The notes: generated by a model not told the origin, from the sequence alone. Numbered from the stretch's first letter, positions 1 through 10,985 are shown. The stretch: 64,000 nt of DNA from Buddleja alternifolia (GCA_019426215.1 CM033396.1:38554503-38618502); one strand, 5' to 3'. Numbers and translations: made by a program.

Positions 1-147
1 GAACCCAACTTAGACCCAAAATTTTTTTAGACCCAATAGAACCCAACCCGAGTCTACCCAACAAAAAATTTCTTGGACCCAACCCAAAACCTATTGGGTT
101 GGGTTGGACCCATAGGTTTAAAACCATTTTGCCAGCCCTAGTTTTTA
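1..147. repeat. ACCCAA-rich low-complexity stretch
   Basis: The first 120 bases are built from repeated ACCCAA/TTGGGT words, including a stretch where both orientations face each other near 85-115. No reading frame or known element is apparent. It may be the edge of a repeat that continues left of the window. Confidence 0.5.
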
Positions 148-394
148 GGAAAAATTGCACATAGACCCCTCACTTATTATGTAATTACCAAATCCTCCTC
201 ACTCACTTATTAAAAATTACCAACACACCTAACAAGGGATTTATTTGTTAAATTTACAGTGGTGAAATTGTAAAAATACAAATGGTGTAGTTGTAAGAAA
301 TCCTTAAAATTAGAGGGTGTGTTGTAATTTCTGATAGGTGAGGGGATATTTTGTAATTACACAATAAATGAGGAGATCTATGTTTAATTTTTCC
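148..394. mobile_element. Foldback MITE, Mutator-like
   Basis: The left end (GGAAAAATTGCACATAGACC) is matched in inverted orientation by the right end, and the arms pair for most of the 247 bp with a short loop. The nine bases outside the left end (TAGTTTTTA) and the right end (AAGTTTGTA) agree at seven positions, which fits an aged 9-bp Mutator-type target duplication. The element has no coding capacity. The TIR start resembles several other foldback elements in this window. Confidence 0.65.
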
Positions 395-424
395 AAGTTT
401 GTAAGTTTACTTCAATTTCCGCTT

Positions 425-1470
425 CATTTCACTAATTCAATGTCATTTAACCATCTTACGTGATTGGGTGAAATTCGGTCGAAACATATTTGGCTAGAAT
501 TTTTTGTCAAGGAAAAGTTTTTTCTTTCTTAATTTTAGTTATATGTTGCAGAATTTTGTATAATTTCAATATAAAAACTATATTTTCTAAAATTACGGTA
601 TATGCTCGAAGATTTTGAAAGCTTAAAAGCTCTCATGACTTATCGTGTTATTTTGGGAACTTTCATGGTTTAGAATCTAAAAACAATTTATCAAAAAAAA
701 GAATCTAAAAACAATTACAACTGCTATGTAGTGGAACTAGAAGTAGGGTGTGATCAGGTTTTCATATTACGATTCTTTGTCTTTTGAATAGTGGGTCATA
801 AAAAAATTGACGCCTCTCTCTCTCTCTCTCCCCTCAATCTCTCTCTAAACTCTAGTCTACCTTTTTATTCTATTTGATGAAACAGTCCTCTATTTCACCA
901 CTATTACCACCATCATCGTTGGTAGATTGGGTTGGAACACCCTTCTTCAAGTTGTACATCACATCTTCAAATCTGAAGAGACGGATATGGATCTAAAGAC
1001 ACATCTCTAAATTTAGCGAGACGAATATGGATCTAAAGAGACAGAGAAAAATCTGACGAGATAAAAATGGGTGATACTTAACTTTTTAACTTTATATAGC
1101 TTTTTAGATATTTTATTTAGTATTTTATTTTCTCTCTCGTATGAGAGTTTGTTTTCTCTCTCGAATGAGAGTTTTATCTCTCCTTGAATAGGAGATACAC
1201 AAGAATTTTCTTGTGTTCGGTTGTGAGTTCTTAAGATTTGTTATCTTTAAGAACTTGATAGTTGGTGTTTCAGATGTTCTTACTACATCGTTTGAGTCGA
1301 TACGAATTGTATTGTTCCAACCGTTGTAAACTTTCGATTGAATGATATATAAAATCGATTTAAAAAAATTAAAATAGTGGGTCATATTAACCGTAAATGA
1401 AATGGCATATTTGAGTATTTTTTGGTTCTGGTTCAGATTAATCATACTTGAACAGACAATATGACATATT
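425..1470. repeat. Left part of 1-kb direct duplication (copy A)
   Basis: Bases 425-786 and 1373-1470 align with 11030-11440 in the same order and orientation; for example, the ATTCAATGTCATTTAACCA word occurs in both. Copy A continues at 10375-10985 after later insertions: a retroposon at 800-1372, the copia nest at 1472-10196 and a MITE at 10201-10374. I see no convincing gene in the duplicated sequence. Confidence 0.75.
800..1372 (+). mobile_element. Poly-A retroposon, copy 1
   Basis: A 573-bp insertion flanked by a perfect 13-bp direct repeat (787-799 and 1373-1385, AATAGTGGGTCAT), ending in an A-rich tail (TTTAAAAAAATT). The matching position in duplicate copy B near 11355-11375 lacks it, so an empty site is visible. 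The body matches 57175-57693 on the opposite strand over nearly its whole length: a CTCTCTCTAAACYCTAG start, a short region resembling translated sequence, then a 3-prime part with TTGGTGTTTCAGATGTTC. Target duplications of 13-16 bp and a 3-prime A tail point to LINE-mobilised retroposition. I see no clear tRNA boxes, so it could be a non-autonomous LINE derivative or a retrocopied transcript. Confidence 0.75.
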
Positions 1471-1471
1471 T

Positions 1472-1633
1472 TGAAGAAACGCAGCAGCAAGAAAGTATAT
1501 TTTGGAGGCTGAAATTTTATTATTCACACCTTAACTTAAACCCTAACTACAAGGAGATATATATACACAAGCAATGCTAGATCCCTATACAAGGTAAAAC
1601 ACCTATACAAGGAAACTACCAAAAATAAAATAT
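1472..1633 (-). repeat. 3-prime LTR of outer copia, interrupted
   Basis: The outer element's 3-prime LTR runs to 1633, where the inner copia begins. Its last five bases resume at 5567-5571. The target duplication of the inner element, AATAT, is at 1629-1633 and 5562-5566. Differences from the 5-prime LTR at 10030-10196: two single bases. Confidence 0.9.
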
Positions 1634-1890
1634 TATCGAACTGAAAGGAAGAAAATAAGGCGAGAGTTTTACGTGGTTCAGTCATAAGACCTACGTCCAC
1701 GTGAATGTTTTTGTGTTTTTTGTTATGTCATTTTTCACTGTACATCATTACATATATAAAGGGAACAAAAGAAGTTAAATATGGCAGGGAACATAATCTC
1801 TACAAATTAGCTACAAATCAGAAAAAAAGGAAATAAATCAGGAGGAAATCAAGAAGAATATTTCCTCCTTAATTCTAGCAATTTCCAACA
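1634..1890 (-). repeat. Inner copia 3-prime LTR
   Basis: A 257-bp copy of the sequence at 5305-5561 with five substitutions. It contains a TATATAAAG box-like word near 1751-1761. The polypurine tract CTTGAGGGGGAGTG (minus strand) directly abuts it. Confidence 0.92.
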
Positions 1891-1897
1891 CTCCCCC

Positions 1898-2754
1898 TCA
1901 AGTTGGATCATAGATGTTAATCATGTCCAACTTGCTAATGAGATCTTTAAAACTTTGTCGTGGTAGTCCCTTGGTAAAGATGTCAGCCGTTTGATCTTTT
2001 GTAGGAACATATGTCATACAAATTATCCCATCCTCAATCTTTTCTTTGATGAAGTGTCTATCCACTTCGATGTGTTTGGTCCTATCATGTTGGACCGGAT
2101 TAAGAGAAATGCTGATAGCTGCCTTGTTATCACAGTATAGTTTGATAGGCAAGTCAACAATAACATGTACTTCTTCCAAAAGTTTCTTCAACCACAATCC
2201 CTCACAAATTCCTTGTGCTAAAGCTCTGAACTCAGCTTCAGCACTACTCCGAGCTACCATATTCTGTTTCTTGCTTCTCCATGTGACTAAATTACCCCAT
2301 ACGAAAGTGCAGTATCCAGTAGTAGATTTTCTATCATCAACTGACCCCGCCCAATCTGCATCTGTAAAGATCTCAATTTCTCTTCTTTCGTATTTCTTAA
2401 AGAATAGCCCCTTCCCCGAAGAACCCTTAAGATATCTGAGGATCTTGTAAACAGCTTCTAAGTGGACCTCCTTTGGTGATTGCATGTGTTGGCTTGCTAC
2501 ACTCACGGCGAAGGCAATGTCGGGTCTAGTGTGTGATAGATAAATCAGTTTTCCTACTAATCGCTGGTATCTCTCCTTATCTACATCCTTTCCATCATTA
2601 GTAGGTCATTTTCCCGCTTCAATTGGAGTATCACTTGGTTTGCGTCCCAACATCCCTGTTTCGTTTAAAAGATCAATAACATATTTTCGCTGGGAAACAC
2701 TGATGCCTTTGCTTGATCTAGCAATTTCCATGCCCAAGAAATACTTCATTTGAC
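1898..2754 (-). pseudogene. Inner copia RNase H region
   Basis: The 1898-2506 frame encodes the copia RNase H domain: TDADWAGS, STTGYC, RSSAEAEFRAL, LYCDNKAA, RTKHIEVDRHFI and TADIFTKGLP are all visible. The join to RT between 2507 and 2754 is broken. A TGA replaces a codon in the conserved region before the ...RPDIAFAV segment, and the reading frame changes at a poly-T run near 2761-2767. The product would degrade the RNA strand during reverse transcription. Here it is severed from RT. Confidence 0.85.
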
Positions 2755-4395
2755 CTAAGTTTTTTTTACCTCAAATTCAACAGCTAGGACCCTTTTTAGC
2801 CTTTCGATCTCAGATGTGTCGTCTCCTGTTAAGATAATGTCGTCCACATATACAATTAAGAGGGTCCTTCTTCTTTCTCCAGATTTCTTGAAAAACATTG
2901 TGTGATCAGATTGCCCTTGCTGATATCCTTGGCCTTTTATCACCCTAGAAAATCTGTCAAACCAAGCTCTCGGGGATTGTTTTAGACCGTATAAAGATTT
3001 TTTTAGCTTGCACACTTTATTTTCTTCACCTGTTTTATGAAAACCTGGAGGGAAGGTCATGTAAACCTCTTCTTCTAACTCACCGTTGAGAAAGGCGTTT
3101 TTGATGTCAAACTGATGAAGTGGCCAATCTAAGTTCCCAGCTAAAGATAGAAGGACCCGAATAGTGTTTAGCTTTGCCACGGGTGCAAATGTCTCTGTGT
3201 AGTCGATGCCGTAGGTTTGTGTAAACCCTTTTGCCACAAGGCGGGCTTTATATCGTTCAACTATCCCATCATCTCTGTACTTCACTGTAAATACCCATTT
3301 GCAGCCAACAGTTCTCTTCCCATAGGGTAACTTCGTCACATCCCACGTTTCGTTCTTTTCCAATGCCCTCATTTCTTCCATAACTGCTGCTTTCCACTCA
3401 GGAATTTCAAGAGCTTCTTGAATATTTCTCGGGATTTGGATCCTGTCAAGATTAGAGGTGAAAGCACAATATATAGTAGACAAGTTACTGTATGAGACAA
3501 ATTTTGAAATAGGATGTAACGTGCAAGAACGAGGTTGTTTCCGGAGAGCAATAAGTAAATCTAGATCACAAGGTTCAGAGTCGATCACTTGAGTATTTTC
3601 AGAGTTATTTGAGTCTATCACCGGTTCTGACTCTTGTTGTGTCGTGGGTGTGAGGTTCTCTGGTAACCTTGGTCTCTTGGAATATACCAATATTTCTTTA
3701 CCCTTTCGATTTCCCGTATCTCCCCCTAAATTCAAGTTTGGTAAAAGTGCAGATGACTCAGTGGTGGTAATTTGTGATGGTGACCCAGAAATGAGAAACT
3801 CAAACTCCAAAGAATGAGTTTCATTGGAAATCTCCCCCTGATGCGAGGTCTTTTGGAAGTATGGTGTTGTCTCGAAGAAGGTAACATCAAGACTGACATA
3901 CACCTTGCGAGTGATGGGGTCATAGCACTTGTATCCTTTTTGAGTGGGTGAATAACCAAGGAACACGCATTTAACAGCCATAGGGTCAAGTTTTGTGCGA
4001 TGATGGGCATGAACAAAGGCTGTGCACCCGAAAAATTTTAGCGGAAGAATGGAGTATAGGCGGGAGGTAGGGAAGGATTCTTGTAACTTTTGCAAAGGTG
4101 TGGCAAAAGATAAGACCCGGTTTGGCATTTTATTAATGAGGTATGTTGCAGTTAAAATAGCATCTCCCCAAAAATGTTTGGGCATATGAGTGGTAAAAAG
4201 CAAGGCACGAGCAACGTCCAGGATATGTCTGTTTTTTTTTTCTGCAATCTCGTTTTGTTGAGGAGTATCAACACACGAGCTTTGATGAATAATGCCATGT
4301 TCGTGGAGATACGCACTTAACATGTGATTGAAATATTCGGTGCCATTATCAGTACGAAGAATTTGAATCTTTGTGTTAAACTGAGTTTGAATCAT
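2755..4395 (-). pseudogene. Inner copia integrase (partial) and reverse transcriptase
   Basis: An open frame of 546 codons. Residues 1-100 hold the second half of the integrase core (RTDNGTEYF, then QQNEIAEKKNRH, the D and E of the DDE triad), followed by the GCTAFVH and VFLGYS segments. RT follows from about residue 330 with WDVTKLP, RYKARLVAKGF, FDIKNAFLNGELEEEVYM, SLYGLKQSPRAW and the catalytic YVDDIIL. The first integrase Asp, its HHCC domain and the protease are absent because gag sequence joins directly at 4392-4396. Without them the frame cannot make a complete polyprotein. Confidence 0.88.
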
Positions 4396-5263
4396 ACCAT
4401 CACTAGGCTTGACCCACTTTGAAAATTTGGCCCATTCTGCACATTTGAACTTATCTGAAAATTTGGCCTACTTTGACTATTTGACCGGTTTGACCCACCT
4501 TGAAACCCGCTATTAATTGGACCGTGTGAAGCTAAGGCAGAAATCTCCTTCTCAGCGATTTGCCCATCTCTGTCCGAGAGCATCACCAGTCGCCTCGCTT
4601 CTTCACGCCTGATTTCAGCAAAGACTTCACGATTTGTTGGAAGTGGGTGGCGACCGAGAATCCGCCCGCGCACGTCGTCAAGGTCGCGGTGGAGCCCGAC
4701 CAAAAATTCAAAGACCCATTCGTTCTCCACTCGTTTTTTGTATCGCGAACTGTCGTTCGGGCACTCTCATTCCTCTTCCTGACTCAAATCGAGCTCCTGC
4801 CATAGCGCCATCATCTCCATGTAGTATTCGGTGACTGTTTTTGCTCCCTGTTTCGTCTGCCATAAACGGGTTTTGATTTTGAAAATTTGTGAAGCATTTT
4901 CAACGTCCGAATATATTTCTCGGACAGCATCCCATACGCCTTTCGCCGTAGGAAGGAAGAGGTAGGTTTTTCCAATGGTGGGCATCATGGAATTGACAAG
5001 CCATGCCGTGACCATGGAGTTTTCAGACCTCCATTTTTTCAGCGAAGTGGTGTCGGTGGAAGAAGGTTTCTTTGTTTCTCCGGTGAGGTAACCCAATTTA
5101 CCTTTTCCATCAACTATGGTTTAATGGATTGAGCCCATTCCCGGTAGTTTCTCCCATTCAATTTTTCTACTGTGAGTTGAAAAGAGTTGTCAAATCCGGT
5201 TGAACCGGAGATAGGTTCTGACTTATCATGAATTTCAGAGGCAGTGGAGGTGATTCCTGCCAT
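4392..5263 (-). pseudogene. Inner copia gag, frameshifted
   Basis: The gag start (MAGITSTASEI) is at 5263, close inside the 5-prime LTR and primer-binding site. The frame shifts after about 50 codons near 5120, continues as GYLTGETKKPSS...SLKKWRSENSMV (5096-4767), and shifts again into EWVFEFLVGLHRDLDDVRGRI (4730-4392). These are the usual UBN2-type gag segments of plant copia elements. The C-terminal CCHC knuckle is gone at the deletion joint near 4392. The capsid-like function is presumably lost. Confidence 0.82.
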
Positions 5264-5292
5264 TGAAAGGTAGGGGTTTTTTTTTTAAACCT

Positions 5293-5304
5293 GCTCTGGT
5301 ACCA
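5293..5304 (-). other. Primer-binding site of inner copia
   Basis: On the minus strand TGGTACCAGAGC lies immediately after the 5-prime LTR. It differs at one base from TGGTATCAGAGC, the complement of the plant initiator tRNA-Met 3-prime end used by most copia elements. Confidence 0.85.
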
Positions 5305-5561
5305 TATCGAACAGAAAGGAAGAAAATAAGACGAGAGTTTTACGTGGTTCAGTCATAAGACCTACGTCCACGGGAATGTTTTTGTGTTTTTTGTTATGTC
5401 ATTTTTCACTGTACATCATTACATATATAAAGGGAACAAAAGAGGCTAAATATGGCAGGGAACATAATCTCTACAAATTAGCTACAAATCAGAAAAAAAG
5501 GAAATAAATCAGGAGGAAATCAAGAAGAATATTTCCTCCTTAATTCTAGCAATTTCCAACA
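5305..5561 (-). repeat. Inner copia 5-prime LTR
   Basis: Same length as the 3-prime copy at 1634-1890 and identical except for five substitutions. It is followed by target duplication AATAT (5562-5566) and then by the interrupted outer LTR. Confidence 0.92.
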
Positions 5562-5581
5562 AATATTTACAATACTCCCCC

Positions 5582-8496
5582 TCAAGTTGGAGCATGCAAA
5601 TCATGAATGCCCAACTTGCCACGTAAAAACAAGAATTGATGTTTCCCGAGCGCCTTGGTAAAGAGGTCCGCTGGTTGAAGATTGGACCGACTATGAGAAG
5701 TGACAATCGTGCCAGATTGTACGTGATCACGAATGAAATGGCAATCGATTTCAATGTGCTTGGTACGTTCATGAAAAACCGGGTTGGCTGCGATATAAAT
5801 AGCGGATTGACTGTCGCGGAAAAGAGTCATGGGCTGTGGGAGTCAAATGTCCAACGAAGCCAAGAAAGCCTTGATCTAAATCATTTCACTCGTTGCCGCT
5901 GCCATGGAGCGATACTCCGCCTTTGCGGAGGATCTCGAAACCGTGCTCTGTTTCTTAGTTTTCCATGAAATAGGAGAGTCACCAAGCATAACAAAATATC
6001 CCGTGATGGATCGGCGAGTGACTGGACAACTAGCCCAGTCAGAATCACAAAATGCTCGGACCACTAAAGCACTATCGGCTCGAAGAAGTATTCCTTGTCC
6101 CGGATGTGCTTTGAGATATCATACAACTCGTAAGGCAACATCAAAATGCTCGCGTCGTGGTGCATGAGCAAACTGAGACAAAACATGAATGGCATAAGTG
6201 ATGGCGGGCCTGGTAATAGTAAGATAGATAAGTCGTCCAACAAGGCGTCGATAAGAGGCAGCATCTTTGACTAAATCTCCATTAGCTAAAGCAAGTTGGT
6301 GCCCATGTTCCATGGGTGTATCAGCTAGTCGACATCCACTTAAACCTGTTTCGGAAAGTATGTCTAAAACATATTTGCGTTGACATAAGAAAATCCCGCT
6401 AGGTGAACGAGCTACTTCAAGTCCCAAGAAATATTTCAAAGTGCCCAGATCCTTAATTTTGAAGCAGTTATGCAAGTAGGACTTAAAATTGGTACAAGCC
6501 TCCGAATCATTACTCATTAAGATGATGTCGTCTACATAGACGAGTATGCTCAAAAATAAGTGACCGCGCCGGTAAGTGAAAAGTGAATAGTCAGCACGTG
6601 ACTGTATGAAGCCATAACGCTGCAGTGCACTGCTTAATTTTGCGAACCAATTTCGCGATGCCTGACGTAGACCGTAGATAGATTTTCGCAAACGACAAAC
6701 CTGTCCAGCATATGCACTATGAAAACCCAGGGGCAACCTCATGTAGACCTCCTCGTCCAGATCCCCATGCAAAAATGCGTTGTTTACATCCATTTGATGT
6801 AGCTCCCACCCACGAGATGCGGCAACAGTTAAGAAAATATGAACAGAAACAAGGTTTGCCACCGGTGCAAATATCTCATGAAAGTCCAAACCTTCAATCT
6901 TTGTGAATCACTTGGCCACTAAATGTGCTTTGTGTCGTTCAATGGTGCCGTCGGAATTGTATTTGACCTTGAAAACCCATTTACAATCAATGGGTTGCTT
7001 GCCATACGGCAACATCTCCAAGGTCCAAGTCTGATTCGCTTTGAGAGCTGAAATTTCTCGAGCCATCGCATTACGCCATTTAACGTGTTAAACCGCTTCA
7101 GCATAATTCCTAGGCTCAGTGGTCGAGTTAAGAGCAAGCAATTTGGTGCTTCAAAGAGAAATTATCAACAAACACAAATTTAGCTAAGGGATAACGCGTA
7201 CCTGAGGATCCAGATTGTGTCGATGGCAATCAGGGGGGGGGGGGGTGTCAAGTTTTGCAATGTTCATTGGAGTCTTGATCACAGCTGAATATACAACATA
7301 ATCAAAATATTTGCTTGGAGGACGAGTAACGCGGACTGGTCAAGAAATATCAGTCTTTGCTGGCGGCGCCCGAGCGCCAGTAACACCACGCTCGGGCGTG
7401 GACTGCAAACCAGGAGACTCGGTTTCTGCTTCCGGCGTTCGAACGTCGGGGATGCCACGCTCTGGCGTGGAAGGCAGGTCAGAAGGTGAATTTCCCCCTT
7501 AATTCCTTATCACCAAGCTCATCCCCCGTAAGACTTTCCCAAAAGACATCAAAAATTCCATTATAGCCTGAAGGCTCATTGACAACTCCAACGTCTACCG
7601 AATTACCTGTGGTTGCAAATGGAAATTTATCCTCATGAAATGACACATCTCGAGAATAAAACATTACACGTTGATCCAAATCATAGAGTCTCCATGCCTT
7701 TTTGCCATGAGGGTAACCTAAGAAAATACATCGCCGACTACGCGAGGCAAACTTATCCAATGGCTTGGGAGATTGGTGAGCATAGCACAAACACATGAAT
7801 ACTTTAACATGACCATAAGATGGCTTAATACCGAGCAGAACCTCGTATGGTGATTTTCCTTTCAACTTGACGGTGGGAGTAATATTGATCAAGTAAACCG
7901 CAGTCAAAACACACTCACCCCAAAACCGAATGGGTAAGTTCGCTTGGAAACATGAAGCACGTGCAACTTCAAGTATATTTCGATGCTTACATTCCACTCG
8001 CTCGTTTTGTTGAGGTGTGTTCACACAACTCGTTTCATGCACAATTCCCTGTTTGTTAAAGAAATTTTGCATGAAGATAGAAGTAAACTCCAATCCATTA
8101 TCACTTCGAATCCGTTTAATAGACTTGTCAAATTGAGTGCTAATAAGCTTGCAAAAATCAGTAAGAAAACGACTTGCTTCACTTTTTTCTTTCAGCAAGT
8201 AAATCCAAACGGAACGACTGTGGTCATCTACAATAGTAAGAAAATAACGTGAACCATTACTAGAGCATGTACGATACGGTCCCCACAAATCACAGTGTAT
8301 GAGGTCAAAATAATTCTCCGCATCTTTATTACTTAATGGACAAACAGATCGAGTTTGTTTAGCTCGAAAAAAAGAATCACAACATCTAAAGTCTTGGATC
8401 CAATACTACGAACATCGGAAATAAAAGATAAATGCTGACTAGATTGATGACCTAAACGTCTATGCCAAGTGGTGAAGAACTCTCCCGTATCGGTTT
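5582..8496 (-). pseudogene. Outer copia pol: integrase, RT, RNase H remnants
   Basis: Read from the right, 8288-7479 holds the integrase core with all three acidic positions (TIVDDHSR, IRSDNGLEF, QQNERVE) and the C-terminal VFLGYPHGKK segment. 6889-6119 holds RT (ELHQMDVNNAFLHGDLDEE, SIYGLRQASRNW, catalytic YVDDIIL, KYFLGLEVA). 6064-5582 holds RNase H ([56 protein letters not shown]). Stops and frame changes separate the pieces at 8289-8496, 6890-7478 and 5830-5876. A run of 13 G lies at 7233-7245. Despite only two LTR differences the pol frame is clearly non-functional. Confidence 0.88.
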
Positions 8497-9933
8497 TCAG
8501 AGCGGAATGTAGCCTTGTGCACTTGAGATAGTAGACCCCCCTCGAAGCTCACCCACTCCAATTGGCATCCTCGAGGTGCGGTCCTGTATTACACAAAGGT
8601 TATCAATAAATAAAACTTGACAATGTAATTCAGCAATCAACTGGCGTATAGAAATTAAATTGCAGGCAAGTTGAAGAACATATAAAACATTTGTCAAGGT
8701 TATGTGTTCACTCAAAAACACACGTCCTTTTTTAGATGCATCGGTTTTCGCCCCATTAGGCAAGAAAACAGGAAGTGACGTGGTGGTTTCAACATTCGTC
8801 ATAAAGTTCATGTTACCCGTCATGTGGTTGGAGGCACCACTATCTAAAACCCATGCAAAATCATTAGGTTCCTTACCAGAGAGCTTATTAGAACCCTCGT
8901 TACCAAGTAGGGTCAGTAACCTCTGAAATTGATCATCCGAAAGGTCCGGTATCGCGCTCGTTCCCTCGGACTGCTTGTTCGACGTGTGAAAAGAATCAAC
9001 TTGCCCTTGATTTCGAGACACCATAGAATTGCCATTCGATTGTCGACGTGGCTGATTTCCTCGTTCACAACCTCGGGGTCCCTTCCACCAAGTAGGATAG
9101 CCGACAAGCTCGAAGCATTCTGGAATTTCATGGCCCGGCCTATCACAATTAGAACACTTCCTTTCTCCATTTTTCGGTTTCGACTGCCCAAATTGAGATG
9201 TGGTTTTGGGCTTTGTCGATGTTTGCACCGCTAGCGCAACACTCTCTATACGCTCCTTTTGGCCACGAACAATGGATCGATGTCGCTCTTCTCGCGTAAT
9301 CAATGAGTATGCCTTGTTGATAGTGGGTAGCGGATCCATGTTAAGTATTTGTGAGCGAACAGTTCCAAAAACGGCATCGTCGAGGCCCATCAAAAACTGA
9401 TGTAATTTCTCCTCCTCACTTTCGATCAAGAATTCCTTAGAAGCTCCGCACGTACACTTTGGGATCTTGGAATAGCTACTTAGCTCATCCCACATCCCTT
9501 TTAGTTTCGTGTAGTACCCCATAACCGTCATTCCCTGTTGGCGCATGGAAGCAATTTCGCCTTTTAGTTCATGAACACGTCGTGCGTTGCCGACCGAGAA
9601 CCGTCCCCGCAAATCATCCCATACCACCTTTGCCATTTCTTCATATGCAATGCTTGGCCGGATGGATTTGTCGATCGAATTGAAAATCCAGGAGATAAGC
9701 ATGGAGTTGCAAGCGTCCCAATTGTTTGCCTCAACTGTATCGTTCTTTGGTTTTTGGAGAGTTCCGTTTATGAAACCCAATTTATTTTTCGCTATTAAAG
9801 CATTGATCATAACCTTTTCCCACATGTCGTAGTTTTCTCCGTTCAAAACACAAGTAGTGATAACCGCTCCCGGATTATCCGATGGAGATAGATAGAATGG
9901 AGGCGACATGTCAACTTGTTTCTTCTCAGCCAT
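8497..9933 (-). CDS. Outer copia gag-protease
   Basis: An uninterrupted 478-codon frame starting MAEKKQVDMSPPFYL, the usual opening of a Ty1/copia gag. A gag-polypeptide domain fills residues 15-215 (NYDMWEKVMINALIAKNK, QQGMTVMGYYTKLKGMWDEL). A CCHC zinc knuckle (CSNCDRPGHEIPEC) lies near residue 265, and the aspartic protease motif WVLDSGASNHMTG near residue 360. It would package and process element RNA. Translation stops at 8497 before the GAG-pre-integrase region, so the downstream pol cannot be read through. The start is about 85 bp inside the primer-binding site. Confidence 0.85.
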   Translation of the reverse strand: MAEKKQVDMSPPFYLSPSDNPGAVITTCVLNGENYDMWEKVMINALIAKNKLGFINGTLQKPKNDTVEANNWDACNSMLISWIFNSIDKSIRPSIAYEEMAKVVWDDLRGRFSVGNARRVHELKGEIASMRQQGMTVMGYYTKLKGMWDELSSYSKIPKCTCGASKEFLIESEEEKLHQFLMGLDDAVFGTVRSQILNMDPLPTINKAYSLITREERHRSIVRGQKERIESVALAVQTSTKPKTTSQFGQSKPKNGERKCSNCDRPGHEIPECFELVGYPTWWKGPRGCERGNQPRRQSNGNSMVSRNQGQVDSFHTSNKQSEGTSAIPDLSDDQFQRLLTLLGNEGSNKLSGKEPNDFAWVLDSGASNHMTGNMNFMTNVETTTSLPVFLPNGAKTDASKKGRVFLSEHITLTNVLYVLQLACNLISIRQLIAELHCQVLFIDNLCVIQDRTSRMPIGVGELRGGSTISSAQGYIPL

Positions 9934-10016
9934 GAATCAGATGGAAGGATCCGGCTTTAAAAAAATATGGGATTGATGGAGGCTATGACAGCAAAGTTTA
10001 GGATTTTCCCAAACCT

Positions 10017-10029
10017 GCTCTTGATACCA
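10017..10029 (-). other. Primer-binding site of outer copia
   Basis: The minus strand reads TGGTATCAAGAGC directly after the 5-prime LTR. This is the common copia variant of the initiator tRNA-Met complement with one extra A. Confidence 0.85.
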
Positions 10030-10196
10030 TGAAGAAACGCAGCAGCAAGAAAGTATATTTTGGAGGCTGAAATTTTATTATTCACACCTTAACTTAAACC
10101 CTAACTACAAGGAGATATATATACACAGGCAATGCTAGAGCCCTATACAAGGTAAAACACCTATACAAGGAAACTACCAAAAATAAAATATTTACA
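10030..10196 (-). repeat. 5-prime LTR of outer copia
   Basis: A 167-bp LTR, intact. On the minus strand it begins TGTAAATATT and ends TTTCTTCA. It matches the interrupted 3-prime copy except for two substitutions. Confidence 0.92.
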
Positions 10197-10200
10197 ATAT

Positions 10201-10374
10201 GGCAGAAAATTCTTGTATTAACCGGGTCTTGAACCCCACTTGTGGACTTTGTGAATGTGATTAATCCACATCATTTGTTTTTTAAGTAAAAAACACAAAA
10301 TAAGTGATGTGAATTAATCACAATCACAAGGTGCATAAATGTGGCTCAAGACCGGGTGTATAGAAGTGTTTTCC
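10201..10374. mobile_element. Foldback MITE
   Basis: The left arm (from GGCAGAAAATTCTTG through CCGGGTCTTGA and GTGATTAATCCACATCA) pairs with the right arm through about 10374 with few mismatches and a loop around 10270-10300. The total is about 174 bp with no coding. The copia LTR abuts its left end, so the original target duplication is obscured; ATATTTGG follows on the right. Confidence 0.7.
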
Positions 10375-10985
10375 ATATTTGGCTATCCGTTGGTTCAAGT
10401 TCAAATTTGAATTGGAATTTTATTAAAAGAATTTTGGGATTGCTTCAGTTTTTAGTGCTCGTCTCTTCAGAAATTGAATGCTGAAAAATGGAGAATTCGA
10501 GATCAAATATATGGTTGGATTACGTGCTATTTCTCATTTTTTAAAATTTGCTTTTTTATTTCTATAATTAAATTGTTTGATAAAATCGCTTTTACCTCGC
10601 ACAACGTCCTTCTCAGTTGTATCTCAACATCACCCTATTTTTATAGTAGTATTACATATTATGTACCACCAATATATATTGTGCAATGATTATTACCTCT
10701 CATTTTCAACTATATATAAGATCTTTTTTTTTTTTGGCTAATAAAACTATATATATGATCTTTATCATAAGATTTTTTACTCATAATTTAATCTTTGAAA
10801 CATCTGGAATGACGTTTGCAAAGGACAAGCTCTATACTTGCACTGGTTCAGAAAATGTTGAGACAAAAACTAAACATATTTTAAGAAATGTGGACTAAAT
10901 TTTGATGTGAATCCAGAATAAATTGTTAGGACAATTTGTATTTTAGTTCGTAACGTGTAAATCGTGTTATAAAATCAATATATAA
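10375..10985. repeat. Right part of direct duplication, copy A
   Basis: Aligns with 11460-12030 (CATCCGTTGGTTCAAGTTC, TGAAACATCTGGAATGA, GGACAAGCTCTATA and TAAATTGTTAGGACAA occur in both). It carries only short frames that are not conserved between copies, so I do not call a gene. Confidence 0.75.

Larger units (their letters stand above)
1634..5561 (-). mobile_element. Ty1/copia retrotransposon (inner), internally deleted
   Basis: A 3,928-bp element inserted in the outer copia LTR, with a perfect 5-bp target duplication (AATAT). Its LTRs, 1634-1890 and 5305-5561, are both 257 bp and differ at five positions. The minus-strand LTR starts TGTTGG and ends CGATA, an atypical terminal TA rather than CA. 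The primer-binding site at 5293-5304 and polypurine tract at 1891-1902 are in place. Coding order on the minus strand is a damaged gag, then directly the middle of integrase, RT and RNase H. The CCHC knuckle, protease and first half of integrase are missing, so it would need helper proteins. Confidence 0.93.
1472..10196 (-). mobile_element. Ty1/copia LTR retrotransposon (outer), nested
   Basis: Two 167-bp LTRs (1472-1633 continued at 5567-5571, and 10030-10196) begin TG and end CA on the plus strand and differ at only two positions. On the minus strand a primer-binding site (10017-10029) adjoins the 5-prime LTR and a polypurine tract (GAGGGGGAGT) adjoins the 3-prime LTR. Removing the inner element leaves about 4.8 kb with the copia order gag, protease, integrase, RT, RNase H. 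Gag-protease is open, but the rest is broken by several stops and frameshifts. The flanks (TATTT, ATATG) do not form a clean 5-bp target duplication. Confidence 0.93.

Noticed and set aside
2046..2450. Plus-strand 134-codon open frame
   Set aside because: It is the reverse strand of the copia RNase H domain, which has clear conserved motifs on the minus strand.
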